Shown: one piece after another, positions 8,901 to 16,839 of the stretch | Numbering within the stretch: the stretch's first letter is position 1 | Layout: every line of letters begins with the position of its first letter | Translations under genes and position numbers: made by a program | NCBI RefSeq assembly: GCF_014196295.1 | Contig: NZ_JACIDK010000001.1 | Coordinates: 538,785-602,784, forward strand | DNA length: 64,000 bases | DNA from: Phenylobacterium haematophilum | Lineage (GTDB): Bacteria > Pseudomonadota > Alphaproteobacteria > Caulobacterales > Caulobacteraceae | Direction: 5' to 3' | The notes under the pieces: model-generated | What the model was told of the DNA's origin: nothing | The model's database searches: none | Seen by the model: the letters and a program-made list of their open reading frames with translations, nothing else

Positions 8901-8997
8901 TGCGGGGCTCTCCCCGCAGAAGGGGTGGGCCGAGACCCTGGCTCGGCCGCAGGGGAAGGCCTTCCGCCCCTTATCCGGTCCTGTCCCTTCAGAAGGG
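8901..8997. repeat. Cluster of four inverted repeats in the ardC/AbiEi intergenic region
   Basis: Within 97 bases lie TGCGGGG/CCCCGCA (8901-8907, 8912-8918, 4-base loop), GGCCGAG/CTCGGCC (8928-8934, 8942-8948, 7-base loop), the perfect palindrome GGAAGGCCTTCC (8954-8965) and CCCTT/AAGGG (8985-8997). They lie between divergent genes on a mobile element, next to a gene for an ssDNA-binding antirestriction protein. They could be a single-stranded promoter, a transfer-related site or regulatory hairpins. Confidence 0.5.
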
Positions 8998-9001
8998 TTG
9001 C

Positions 9002-9033
9002 TTGAAAACTGTCAGAAAATTGCGTATTTTTCT
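9002..9033 (+). promoter_or_regulatory. Promoter with overlapping palindromic operator for the AbiEi-type gene
   Basis: TTGAAA (9002-9007) and TATTTT (9025-9030) are separated by 17 bases, a good sigma-70 type promoter. The inverted repeat AGAAAA (9014-9019) / TTTTCT (9028-9033) overlaps the -10 box. AbiEi proteins are known to repress their own promoters through inverted repeats, so autoregulation is likely. The leader would be only about 10 bases with a weak ribosome-binding site. Confidence 0.5.
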
Positions 9034-9047
9034 AACACGAAAAGACC

Positions 9048-9659
9048 ATGACCCGGCTGACCGAACAGATTTTGTCGCATGCGGCGGGCTTGCCCGAAGG
9101 CGCTCCTGTGTCCGCCAAGAGCCTGCTGCACCTTGGAAACCGGGCGGCCGTGGATCAGGCGTTGTCGCGCCTGACGGAGCGCGGGCAACTCATCCGCGCC
9201 GGTCGTGGCGTCTATCTGCGCCCCATCACCGGCCGGTTCGGCACACGCACGCCTTCGGTCGAGCAGGCTGTAGAGGCCCTTGCCATTCAAAAGGGGGAGG
9301 TCATCGTCTCGAACGGCGCCGCCGCGGCGAACGCCCTTGGCTTGACGACGCAGGTGCCCGTCCGCTCGGTCTATCTGACCTCCGGGCGCAGTCGAAAGAT
9401 GCACCTTGGCAAGCAGGTCGTGGAATTGCGGCACGCGCCGCGCTGGCAACTGGCCTTGGCCAACCGGCCGGCAGGGGAGGCCGTGCGGGCGCTGGCCTGG
9501 CTCGGCCCGGAAAAGGCAGAGGCCGCGCTCAAGACATTGAAGCGGAGTATGCCGCCTGGTGCGTTCGGCGAACTGGTCGCCGCCGCGCCGCAGCTTCCGA
9601 CATGGCTCGCGCAAAGCGTTGGCAGGGTCGCGTATGAACCGAGAGAAATGACGAAATGA
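9048..9659 (+). CDS. AbiEi-type antitoxin/regulator (DUF6088 family)
   Basis: This 203-residue protein has an N-terminal winged-helix part with SAKSLLHLGNRAAVDQALSR and RAGRGVYL (about residues 20-60), the usual start of AbiEi/DUF6088 proteins, followed by the conserved GEVIVSNGAAAANALGLTTQVP region typical of DUF6088. In type IV AbiE systems AbiEi represses the promoter and counters a nucleotidyltransferase toxin, AbiEii. No AbiEii-like gene follows here; the next gene encodes a DUF5131 protein 36 bases downstream. It may therefore be a stand-alone regulator of the DUF5131-TcmP genes or the remnant of a full AbiE module. Confidence 0.75.
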   Translation: MTRLTEQILSHAAGLPEGAPVSAKSLLHLGNRAAVDQALSRLTERGQLIRAGRGVYLRPITGRFGTRTPSVEQAVEALAIQKGEVIVSNGAAAANALGLTTQVPVRSVYLTSGRSRKMHLGKQVVELRHAPRWQLALANRPAGEAVRALAWLGPEKAEAALKTLKRSMPPGAFGELVAAAPQLPTWLAQSVGRVAYEPREMTK

Positions 9660-9695
9660 TGCCTAGAAAGATCGAAATTCGCACGGGAGGGTGCA

Positions 9696-10478
9696 ATGGC
9701 TGAAACTCAAATAGAATGGACGGACGCCACATGGAATCCTGTTGCCGGCTGCTCGATCATCTCTGCCGGCTGCACCCATTGCTATGCCATGGAGATGGCT
9801 AAGCGCCTTGAGGCCATGCACATCCAGAAATATGCCGGCCTGACCCGCAAGAGCGGGCAGAGAACGGTCTGGAACGGTGTTGTGCGTGAGGATCGGGATG
9901 CGCTTGCGATTCCCTATGCTTGGCGCAAGTCGCGCAAGATTTTCGTCAATTCGATGAGCGACCTGTTCCACGAGCAGGTCACGGACGCCTTCATTCTCGA
10001 TGTCTGGAAGGTAATGCGTGAGACGCCACGCCATAATTATCAGATTCTGACGAAGCGGCCCGAGCGCATGGCGGAACTGGTCGCCACCAAGATCGGAGAG
10101 GTGCTGCCGAACGTCTGGCTCGGCACGAGTATCGAAGACGGGGACGTGGTGGGCAGGATCGATGCCGTCCGTGCTGCGCCGGCCGCGATCCGTTTCATAT
10201 CGTTTGAGCCCTTGATCGGGTCTGTGGGGACCGTCGATCTGCGCGGCATCCATTGGGCTATCGTGGGCGGGGAAAGCGGGAAGTCAGCCCGTCCCATCCG
10301 GGAGGAATGGATCGACGAGATTTATGTCCAGTGCCTGTCGGCTGGTACGGCCTTTTTCTTCAAGCAGTGGGGGACCTGGGGCAAAGACAACAAGAAGCGA
10401 TCGAAAAAGGCGAACGGCCGCGAATATCGCGGTCAGACCTGGGATGAAATGCCCACGGCGGCGCAAGCGTTTGCGTGA
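9696..10478 (+). CDS. DUF5131 (phage Gp37/Gp68-like) three-cysteine protein
   Basis: The N-terminus has Trp-Asn-Pro followed by cysteines at 19, 26 and 29 (GCSIISAGCTHCYAM), the three-Cys motif that resembles the iron-sulfur loop of radical SAM enzymes. Later stretches NSMSDLFHE, YQILTKRPERM, NVWLGTSIED and FISFEPLIG are hallmarks of the DUF5131/phage Gp37-Gp68 family. The length of 260 residues is usual. A GGGAGG ribosome-binding site precedes the ATG. The next gene encodes TcmP, named for partnering this motif, so the two proteins probably act together. Their reaction is not established to my knowledge; a defence role is inferred only from context. Confidence 0.9.
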   Translation: MAETQIEWTDATWNPVAGCSIISAGCTHCYAMEMAKRLEAMHIQKYAGLTRKSGQRTVWNGVVREDRDALAIPYAWRKSRKIFVNSMSDLFHEQVTDAFILDVWKVMRETPRHNYQILTKRPERMAELVATKIGEVLPNVWLGTSIEDGDVVGRIDAVRAAPAAIRFISFEPLIGSVGTVDLRGIHWAIVGGESGKSARPIREEWIDEIYVQCLSAGTAFFFKQWGTWGKDNKKRSKKANGREYRGQTWDEMPTAAQAFA

Positions 10479-10504
10479 TCGTCAGATAGGCTTGGGGGGA
10501 TGCT

Positions 10505-11773
10505 ATGGTTGAGAAGCGATACGAGTGGGCTGACGGCGCAAAGCTTGAGGAGCATTCGCGGCGCAAGCACAAGATTCTCCGTGAATATTGCTTCGATTAC
10601 CTGACCGTTCGCTGCAAGCTGCCGCAGCAGGAACGTTTTCGGCTGGCCATCGTCGATGGCTTCGCCGGGGGCGGCCGCTACCAGTGCGGGACATCGGGCT
10701 CCCCGTTGATTTTCATCGAAGAGTTGAAGCGAGCCACCGAGGCAGTGAACACGCATCGCGCGGCACAGGGCTTGAACGCGATCGAGGTCGAGTGCCTGCT
10801 GGTCTTCAACGATGCCAGCCGTGATGCGATCGAACTTCTAAAAACGCATGTGGCGCCGCTCCAGGCCGACATCGTCGCGACCTGCCCGAAGCTCCATCTG
10901 CGCGTCGAGTATCTCAACGAGTTTTTCGAAACCGCCTATCCCAAAATCAAGCGTTTCCTGGAGCAAGGGCGCTATCGCAGCGTGATCTTCAACCTGGACC
11001 AGTGCGGCCACAGCCATGTCGAGCGGAATACGATTCTTGACATCATGCACTCGTATCCTGCGGCCGAGATCTTCTACACCTTCGTTATCAGTTCGTTGCT
11101 GGCGTTCCTCCAGAAAGACCAGCCGGAGCGCCTGCGTGCGCAACTCGATCATCTCGGTCTCGCCAGCGGCGATGTCCAGGCACTGGACGGGTTGATGAGC
11201 CAGAAGGATTGGCTCGGAACCGCAGAGAAGATCGTCTTCGACGCTTTCCGGCTTTGCGCGCCCTATGTGAGTCCGTTCTCGATCAACAACCCTGGCGGCT
11301 GGCGCTATTGGCTGATCCACTTCGCCAACGCTTATCGGGCACGGCAAGTTTACAACAATATCCTCCACGACAATGCCAGCCTTCAGGCCCACTTCGGCCG
11401 ATCGGGCCTCAACATGTTGTCCTATGACCCGCGCCATGATGAGGGGATGCTCTATCTCTTCGACGACAATGGCCGTGCCTCGGCCAAGACCCAGCTTCTC
11501 GATGACGTGCCCCGTCTCGTGACTGAAGCTGGTGATGCCATGTCGGTGATGGAGTTCTATGAGAGCATCTACAACGTCACGCCGGCGCATGCCGATGACG
11601 TCCATGCCGCGATCATCGAGAACCCCGATCTTGAGGTGATCACGCCAGCCGGTGGCGAGAGACGCAAAGCGAACACGATCGGCGTCAATGACATCATCAA
11701 GGTGAAGACCCAGCGCAGCTTCTTCCCGATGTTTCTGGATGCCGGAAAGAGCCCGCAGGGGCGGAAGGAATAG
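10505..11773 (+). CDS. tcmP: Three-Cys-motif partner protein TcmP
   Basis: The 422-residue product starts 27 bases after the DUF5131 stop with its own GGGGGA ribosome-binding site. DGFAGGGRY at residues 51-59 resembles motif I of Rossmann methyltransferases, and IFNLDQCGHSHVE near 160-172 occupies the place of the family's second conserved acidic block. The pairing with a DUF5131 protein is the defining context of TcmP. I infer a nucleic-acid-modifying or sensing pair, since the fold suggests SAM or nucleotide binding, but no activity is demonstrated by the sequence. Base composition is somewhat less GC-rich than the core genes, consistent with transfer. Confidence 0.85.
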   Translation: MVEKRYEWADGAKLEEHSRRKHKILREYCFDYLTVRCKLPQQERFRLAIVDGFAGGGRYQCGTSGSPLIFIEELKRATEAVNTHRAAQGLNAIEVECLLVFNDASRDAIELLKTHVAPLQADIVATCPKLHLRVEYLNEFFETAYPKIKRFLEQGRYRSVIFNLDQCGHSHVERNTILDIMHSYPAAEIFYTFVISSLLAFLQKDQPERLRAQLDHLGLASGDVQALDGLMSQKDWLGTAEKIVFDAFRLCAPYVSPFSINNPGGWRYWLIHFANAYRARQVYNNILHDNASLQAHFGRSGLNMLSYDPRHDEGMLYLFDDNGRASAKTQLLDDVPRLVTEAGDAMSVMEFYESIYNVTPAHADDVHAAIIENPDLEVITPAGGERRKANTIGVNDIIKVKTQRSFFPMFLDAGKSPQGRKE

Positions 11774-11893
11774 TTCTCGCCATCATCCTGAGGCCAGCCG
11801 AGGTTGGCCAGGCGCTAGTCAGATTTTGCCTTCTACCGGGAGAAGGGTAAGGGATGTTTCCGGTTATTCCGCGTTCACATGGCCACCACAGCC

Positions 11894-11947
11894 TTGACAT
11901 AACTCATCAAATATGACAAATATGGTACCATAATTCACCAGATTTGG
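11894..11947 (+). promoter_or_regulatory. hipBA promoter and palindromic operators
   Basis: TTGACA (11894-11899) is a consensus -35 box; a weak -10 (AAATAT) lies at 11918-11923. The perfect 12-base palindrome TATGGTACCATA (11921-11932) overlaps or follows it, and the near-palindrome CCAGATTTGG (11938-11947) lies just upstream of hipB. HipB proteins repress their own operons by binding such repeats. TCAAATATGA (11907-11916) occurs again just past hipA at 13567-13576. Confidence 0.5.
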
Positions 11948-11956
11948 GGCATTGTC

Positions 11957-12334
11957 ATGGGCTCGCCAAAGGTCGGACCAGCCCTCGAAAGGCTTGGCCA
12001 GGACATTCGAAATGCGCGGCTACGGCGCAGTATTGCGGTTGCGGACCTGGCCATGCGCGCCGGAACATCGGCCAGTTCGATCGCGCGGCTCGAAAAAGGC
12101 GACCCTGGCGTTGCTATCGGGACGCTTGCGGATGTGCTGGTGGTCCTTGGGCTTCTCGAGCGGCTGGCCGATCTGATCGATGTCCGCAAGGATGATCTGG
12201 GGCTTGCGCTTTCTAACGAGCGCCTGCCGCAGCGAGGCAAGTCTTTCACGACGAGGATCAGAAGGCAAAAGGCCAAGTCGGATCCGACGCGCGCGCTCGA
12301 TGACGTGGTCGATCCTGACGGAGCGTCGTTCTGA
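11957..12334 (+). CDS. hipB: HipB-like Xre-family antitoxin
   Basis: The 125-residue protein has one helix-turn-helix of the Xre/HipB type at about residues 12-65 (VADLAMRAGTSASSIARLEKG), followed by a basic, flexible tail. Its stop overlaps the hipA start by one base (TGATG), a standard antitoxin-toxin coupling. The start was chosen for the frame containing the HTH; upstream alternatives lie in other frames. It should bind the palindromes upstream and neutralise HipA. Identification is by fold and gene order. Confidence 0.85.
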   Translation: MGSPKVGPALERLGQDIRNARLRRSIAVADLAMRAGTSASSIARLEKGDPGVAIGTLADVLVVLGLLERLADLIDVRKDDLGLALSNERLPQRGKSFTTRIRRQKAKSDPTRALDDVVDPDGASF

Positions 12335-13566
12335 TGGCGGAGTTTGCTGCCCAGGTTGTTCTTGGCGACCGACGTGTGCCCGTCGGTCAGCTGCGTTTCA
12401 CAGCAGCGGGGCCGCGGCAGTTCTCGACCTTTGCCTATGACGCTGCCTGGATCGAAAATCCCCGCGCCTTCGCCGTGCAGCCGGATCTTCCCCTGGAAGG
12501 CGGCCCTTTTCATGCATCGGGCCAGCCAGGGAACACGCGTGATGCGCTCGCAGGCGTCTTTGCGGATGCCGCGCCGGACAGTTGGGGACGGCGCCTTCTC
12601 GAACGTGCCTATGGCAATGGTCTGACCGAGTTTGAGTATCTGACGCTGTCCGACGACGCTTGTCGTCAGGGCGCACTGCGATTCCAGGGGGACGATGGAG
12701 AGATCATCCGTGGTAAAGCAGGTGACGCCGTGCCCCGCCTCGTCGAGCTGGAAGCGATAACGGCCATAGCCCGCGCCTATGAGCAGGGTAAGGAGATATC
12801 TGCTGAAGAGATGCAGGCATTGGCGGGCGCGGGCGGCTCGGGCGGCGCCCGGCCCAAGGCCAATGTCCAGGACGGCGATACGCTATGGTTGGCCAAATTC
12901 ACCTCGGTCCACGATCAGCAGCCGATCGAAAGGGTCGAGGTCGCGACGCTCCGGCTAGCCCAGGCTTGCGGCATTCGCACGCCTACAGCCAGGCTGGAAC
13001 TCGCCGACACTCCCTTTCCGGTCGCGCTGATCCAGCGGTTCGACCGGCGAGGCAGTTCCCGGATTCCCTATATCTCGGCGCGCACGGCACTTGGGAAGAC
13101 CGGGACGGAGTTGGGCTCTTATACGGAGATCGTCGATTTTATCCGTGCCTATGGCGCCGATCCCAAAGCCGATTTTCGCGAGCTTTTCGTGCGCCTGATT
13201 TTCACGATCCTCGTGTCCAACAAGGACGATCATCTGAAAAACCATGGCTTCCTTTATGTTGGAGGAGGCCAATGGCGGTTGTCGCCCGTGTTCGATGTGA
13301 ACCCCGCACCGGATCGAAATCCGCACCTGGAAACTGCTATCCTGGAGGGCGGCGCGCATGATCGGTCCATCGCGCTCGCGCTTGAAGCCTGCGAGTTTTT
13401 CGAGATCCCGCCCGAGGAAGCGGGGCAGATCATCCGCGATACCGCACGGCACATATCGGAAGGCTGGCGTGAGACTCTGCGTCAGGTGGGCGTGTCAGGT
13501 GCATTGGCGCGGGATTACGAACCGGCGTTCATGAACGCGGAGACCGAGCTCGCGCTAGGCATGTAG
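12334..13566 (+). CDS. hipA: HipA-like serine/threonine kinase toxin
   Basis: At 410 residues this is a normal-sized HipA. It has the N-terminal subdomain-1 region, the nucleotide loop GSGGARPKA (168-176), FDR (236-238), the catalytic NKDDHLKN (296-303) and the metal-binding DVNP (321-324). In Escherichia coli HipA phosphorylates glutamyl-tRNA synthetase and causes growth arrest and persistence; the target here cannot be read from sequence. All core kinase motifs are present, so it is probably active. It is the last gene of the accessory block before the AT-rich junction. Confidence 0.9.
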   Translation: MAEFAAQVVLGDRRVPVGQLRFTAAGPRQFSTFAYDAAWIENPRAFAVQPDLPLEGGPFHASGQPGNTRDALAGVFADAAPDSWGRRLLERAYGNGLTEFEYLTLSDDACRQGALRFQGDDGEIIRGKAGDAVPRLVELEAITAIARAYEQGKEISAEEMQALAGAGGSGGARPKANVQDGDTLWLAKFTSVHDQQPIERVEVATLRLAQACGIRTPTARLELADTPFPVALIQRFDRRGSSRIPYISARTALGKTGTELGSYTEIVDFIRAYGADPKADFRELFVRLIFTILVSNKDDHLKNHGFLYVGGGQWRLSPVFDVNPAPDRNPHLETAILEGGAHDRSIALALEACEFFEIPPEEAGQIIRDTARHISEGWRETLRQVGVSGALARDYEPAFMNAETELALGM

Positions 13567-13680
13567 TCAAATATGAACGACAATCGATCAATATCGGTCA
13601 GATATGGAGATTTGAAACGATGCTGCTGTTGGGCCGGCTTAACGGCGGGTTGAAATGGTAGATCGAAGCGGCGGTTTGAC

Positions 13681-13875
13681 GTGCTTGGGGGCCAAGAGCG
13701 CTTAAGAAGGAATCCTTCTACGAGGATGGCAAACCGGCTCATGAATCGATACGATAAAGTTGTTGCGAGCATGTTCGCCATTCGTACTGCTCAAATGGCA
13801 TCGGCTTCGTCACCGGCGATAGATGGCGAAGTCTTTCCCATGCCAATGAGCCGAAAAAAGCCAATGTTTTCATAA
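13681..13875 (+). pseudogene. Possible remnant of a transposase C-terminus
   Basis: A 64-codon frame with a GTG start contains RMANRLMNRYDKVVASMF, which loosely resembles the RRIATRYD motif at the end of IS5-type transposases. No other transposase part, terminal repeat or target duplication is seen. It may equally be a chance frame; reported with low confidence because it sits at the suspected island edge. Confidence 0.2.
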
Positions 13876-13991
13876 GCGGTAGCTTTTCGACGGTAAGGGT
13901 GACGGTATAATCATTCTTGAAAAAATTTTTTTGCTTTGTTCTTCAATTAGATAGGCCATTCAGCCGATAATTGAGTGGGAATAGGGGGCTA

Positions 13992-14012
13992 GCGGCAGGT
14001 TTGGCCTGCCGC
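13992..14012 (-). terminator. Stem-loop downstream of the secreted hydrolase gene
   Basis: GCGGCAGG / CCTGCCGC form a perfect 8-base-pair stem with a 5-base loop, 17 bases past the hydrolase stop. No T-run follows on the minus strand, so it is a weak or factor-dependent terminator or a message-stabilising hairpin. Confidence 0.4.
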
Positions 14013-14029
14013 CTTCCACAAAGGCGCCG

Positions 14030-16210
14030 TCAGCCGGGCTTAGACCAGGTCGAGAGGACGACCTCCTGCTCGGCCGGCTCGTCGTTTCTCAGCATCAGCG
14101 TCCAGGTTCCAGCCGCGACCGCTCGCTTGGCGTAGATGGATCGGAACAGCTGGCCGGCTGCGGGCGTGTCCTTGAGGTTTTCGCCCACGATGGCTCCGTG
14201 GTCGTCGCTCACGCTTGCCGAAACCCTGCTCGCCGCGATGAAGGTCATGCCGAAGTCGCTCGCCGTCTTGACGGGAAGCTCGACGTTCAACGTCTGGCCC
14301 GGGGCGAGCTTCACGATCTTCGAAAAGTCCGGCGTGAAGGCGTCGGTCTGTTCGGCGGCGTCGAGGCTGAAGGCGGTCGCGTCGAGCGCCGAGAGCTTGA
14401 TCGGCTTCTGCCTGGCCGGGCCGATCGCAAGGCGCGGCTTGGCGAACGAGGAGAACACCTCGGCGGTGGCCATGTCGGTGTGGAGCACGCTCTGCTGCTC
14501 GGTGTCGGCGATCGCCCAGGTCGCCGACGGCACGGTCACCACGCTGTCGTTCTCGTCGTACATGTAGCAGACGGCGGGAAGCGGATTGCCAGCGAGCACC
14601 GAGAATTCTACGCCTTTGCGCTCGGTGTGGACGGCGTTGAACTGGGCGACCACGCTCGGCCGCAGTTCCCGCAGAGCATCCATCGAGCGTCCGGCGGTCT
14701 CCAGCGGCGCACTGATGATGTCGGCGCAGCGGCTGCCCATGTTCGGAGTTCCCAGCATGACGAGGTGCGCCACCTGCGGCTTGCCGTCCGGATAGGTCGG
14801 CATCGTCGCGTGGATGTAGCGCCGGCTTATCAGGCCGCCCATCGAATGAGCGACGATGTCGATGTGCCAAGCGTTGCGGTCCTGCTGGGCGTACTTGACG
14901 TACAGGCCGAGCTCGACGGCGTTCTGGGCGATGGTGTTGGTTGGCTCGGTGTTGGCGAGTTTCTCGCCAGTGCGCATCCGGCCGTGCTCGGGCTTCTCGC
15001 CGACCGGGAACGCCTTCCAGTCGTAGGAGTGGCTGGTGGTCAGGATGTTCTGCCAAGCTTCCCAGGCGTTCCAGGTCGACCATAGGCCGTGCACGAGCAC
15101 GAGCGGCTTGGGCGCCACCTTTAGGTTCTGGGTCTTGTCGTCGACCTTCTTTCCAGCGTCCTCAAGCTCGGTCCTGATGCGCTGAACGAGGCGCGGCCGG
15201 CCATCGTCGTACCAGGCGTAGCCGGAGGAATCCCATTTGAACGACACTTCGCGCTGCTCGCCGGCCGGGACCAGGACCGACAACTCGTTGAGCAGGCTGT
15301 CAGGCTTGGCGCTGTCCCACTTGTCGCCCTTATAGGTCTCGCGGAACTTGATCGTCGCCGACTTTTCGTCGGGGCCGTCATTGGCGACGGTGGCCGTCAC
15401 GCGGACGATGTTGCCGTCGATGGTGCCCTTTTGTTCGGAGATCTCCTGCCAGGCCTCCCAGGTCGGGAACCGCATGTCCTCGAACTTGACGTCGACCAGG
15501 CGCAGGGCGCCGCCGCAGCGCCGGAGGTTCCACTTCAGGGTTTCCGTTACACCGTAGGCCGACGCCGAGTAGCTGCCGCTCAGCCGATCGGGGTCCGAGG
15601 CGAGAACGCGGTCCTGGCCGCTGCTGCTGAAGGTGTAGCCGGTGATGGTCGTCGGCACGTCGGCGATGGACTGGTTCACGCCCTGCTTTGGCGTGCACTG
15701 GCCGCTGTAGCTCGACGAGTTCGAGCCGGACACGGTCCCCTGGATATCCGGCAGGCCGACACTGACGCGATAGGTTCCGTCGGAGTCCAGGCCGACATGT
15801 ACGTCCGCCTCCAGCCCTGCGCCGTTCCCTCGGGTCTCGGTCTTGCTGATGAAGCTCCCGGACATGGCGCGAGGGGTGCGCTCATGGGGACAGATGTAGC
15901 GGTCCTGTGCGGACTTTGTTTCGGTCGAGACCGATGTCAGGCTGATGGTGGCCTTGCCGATGCTGTCGTCCGCCTCAGCCGCCGGTCGCACGGAGACCTG
16001 AGCGACATAGTCGTAGGTCATGGACCAGTTGGTCGTCTCCGTGCCTTTGCCGGTGACGCGCTGCTCGGTCTTGGCGTTGCTGTTGGACTGGTTGCGGCTG
16101 TACTGAATCGTCCCGGCCCACCCGCTCGAGCACTGGGCGGCTTGCGCAGCCAGTGGGATGGCCGTCGACGACAGCAAGGATGCGATTGCGAGGGCCGGCA
16201 AGATACGCAA
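14030..16210 (-). CDS. Secreted alpha/beta-hydrolase (lipase/PGAP1-like), 726 aa
   Basis: An N-terminal Sec signal peptide (MRILPALAIASLLSSTAIPLAA, then a cut near AQA) precedes about 340 residues of Ser/Thr/Gly-rich beta-structured sequence. The hydrolase domain begins at about residue 368 with LVLVHGLWS (oxyanion region) and has the nucleophile elbow AHSMGG near 452-457, the GxSxG pattern of lipases and PGAP1-like enzymes. The product should be periplasmic or secreted and act on esters or lipids; the substrate is unknown. It lies alone, facing the island, and is the first core-like gene by composition. The large N-terminal region is not recognised and may mediate surface binding. Confidence 0.75.
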   Translation of the reverse strand: MRILPALAIASLLSSTAIPLAAQAAQCSSGWAGTIQYSRNQSNSNAKTEQRVTGKGTETTNWSMTYDYVAQVSVRPAAEADDSIGKATISLTSVSTETKSAQDRYICPHERTPRAMSGSFISKTETRGNGAGLEADVHVGLDSDGTYRVSVGLPDIQGTVSGSNSSSYSGQCTPKQGVNQSIADVPTTITGYTFSSSGQDRVLASDPDRLSGSYSASAYGVTETLKWNLRRCGGALRLVDVKFEDMRFPTWEAWQEISEQKGTIDGNIVRVTATVANDGPDEKSATIKFRETYKGDKWDSAKPDSLLNELSVLVPAGEQREVSFKWDSSGYAWYDDGRPRLVQRIRTELEDAGKKVDDKTQNLKVAPKPLVLVHGLWSTWNAWEAWQNILTTSHSYDWKAFPVGEKPEHGRMRTGEKLANTEPTNTIAQNAVELGLYVKYAQQDRNAWHIDIVAHSMGGLISRRYIHATMPTYPDGKPQVAHLVMLGTPNMGSRCADIISAPLETAGRSMDALRELRPSVVAQFNAVHTERKGVEFSVLAGNPLPAVCYMYDENDSVVTVPSATWAIADTEQQSVLHTDMATAEVFSSFAKPRLAIGPARQKPIKLSALDATAFSLDAAEQTDAFTPDFSKIVKLAPGQTLNVELPVKTASDFGMTFIAASRVSASVSDDHGAIVGENLKDTPAAGQLFRSIYAKRAVAAGTWTLMLRNDEPAEQEVVLSTWSKPG

Positions 16211-16359
16211 GGCGCTTCTCCAAGTTTCCGTATCCGCGGAATCGCGCGGGCTGCGGCGAAGCTGAAGCGGCGTTCTACGAACCAGGCGATCGACGGGACG
16301 AAACCGCTCAGGGCCGACGACGGAGGGTCAAGCACGCCCGAAGGCGCCCGGCCCGAGGC

Positions 16360-16836
16360 TCAGCTGGCAGGCTTGCGACGCGTGGGCCGCTGCTGCAGGA
16401 CGTTGCGCATCGCCAGGCTGGAATGGATGCGCGCCACGCCCGGCAGCCGCGACAGGATGTCCGTGTGGATCGCCTCGTAGTCGGCGGTGCTCGCGCCGGA
16501 GACCCGCAGAATGTAGTCGACGTCGCCGGTCATCAGGTAGCACTCCTCGATCTCGGGGTGCTCGCGGACGGCGGCCTCGAACCGGCGCAGGTATTCCTCG
16601 GTCTGCTTTTCGAGGGTCAGGCGCACGATGGCGATGATCCGACCTTCGGACTCCGGCGCGGCGACGATCGCCGTGTAGCCGCGGATCACGCCGCGTTCCT
16701 CCAGCATGCGGATGCGCCGAAGGCAGGCCGAGGCCGACAGCCCGACCTCGGCGGCCAGCTCGCTGTTGGGCCGGCGGCCGTCGAGCCGAAGGAGTCGGAT
16801 CAGGCTGCGGTCGATGTCGTCCAGGGCGATGGTCAT
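16360..16836 (-). CDS. Lrp/AsnC family transcriptional regulator
   Basis: The 158-residue protein has an N-terminal AsnC-type HTH (DDIDRSLIRLLRLDGRRPNSELA, then LSASACLRRIRMLEERGVIRGY) and a C-terminal RAM ligand-binding domain with CYLMTGDVDYIL. It is transcribed divergently from the alanine racemase-DadA-RidA operon, the position of DadR-type activators that respond to alanine. A TTGCG/CGCAA repeat lies immediately before its start, suggesting autoregulation. I infer that it controls D-alanine catabolism; a general amino-acid regulator is the alternative. Confidence 0.9.
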   Translation of the reverse strand: MTIALDDIDRSLIRLLRLDGRRPNSELAAEVGLSASACLRRIRMLEERGVIRGYTAIVAAPESEGRIIAIVRLTLEKQTEEYLRRFEAAVREHPEIEECYLMTGDVDYILRVSGASTADYEAIHTDILSRLPGVARIHSSLAMRNVLQQRPTRRKPAS

Positions 16837-16839
16837 GTG

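Larger units (their letters stand above)
13567..14029. other. AT-rich intergenic stretch, likely island/chromosome junction
   Basis: These 463 bases contain no convincing gene. They begin with motifs resembling the hipBA operator (TCAAATATGA at 13567-13576 and TCAGATATGG at 13598-13607), include a short open frame at 13681-13875, and then a strongly AT-rich tract near 13,900-13,960. GC then returns to core level. No tRNA or obvious direct repeat is visible, so the exact attachment site is not defined. Confidence 0.45.

Noticed and set aside
11774..11893. Small hairpins CCTTCT/AGAAGG and GGCCA/TGGCC after tcmP as a terminator
   Set aside because: Stems are only 5-6 base pairs and no T-run follows; not strong enough to list.
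13681..13875. The 64-codon frame as an intact small gene
   Set aside because: Weak similarity to a transposase end only, no ribosome-binding site and GTG start; kept only as a low-confidence remnant.
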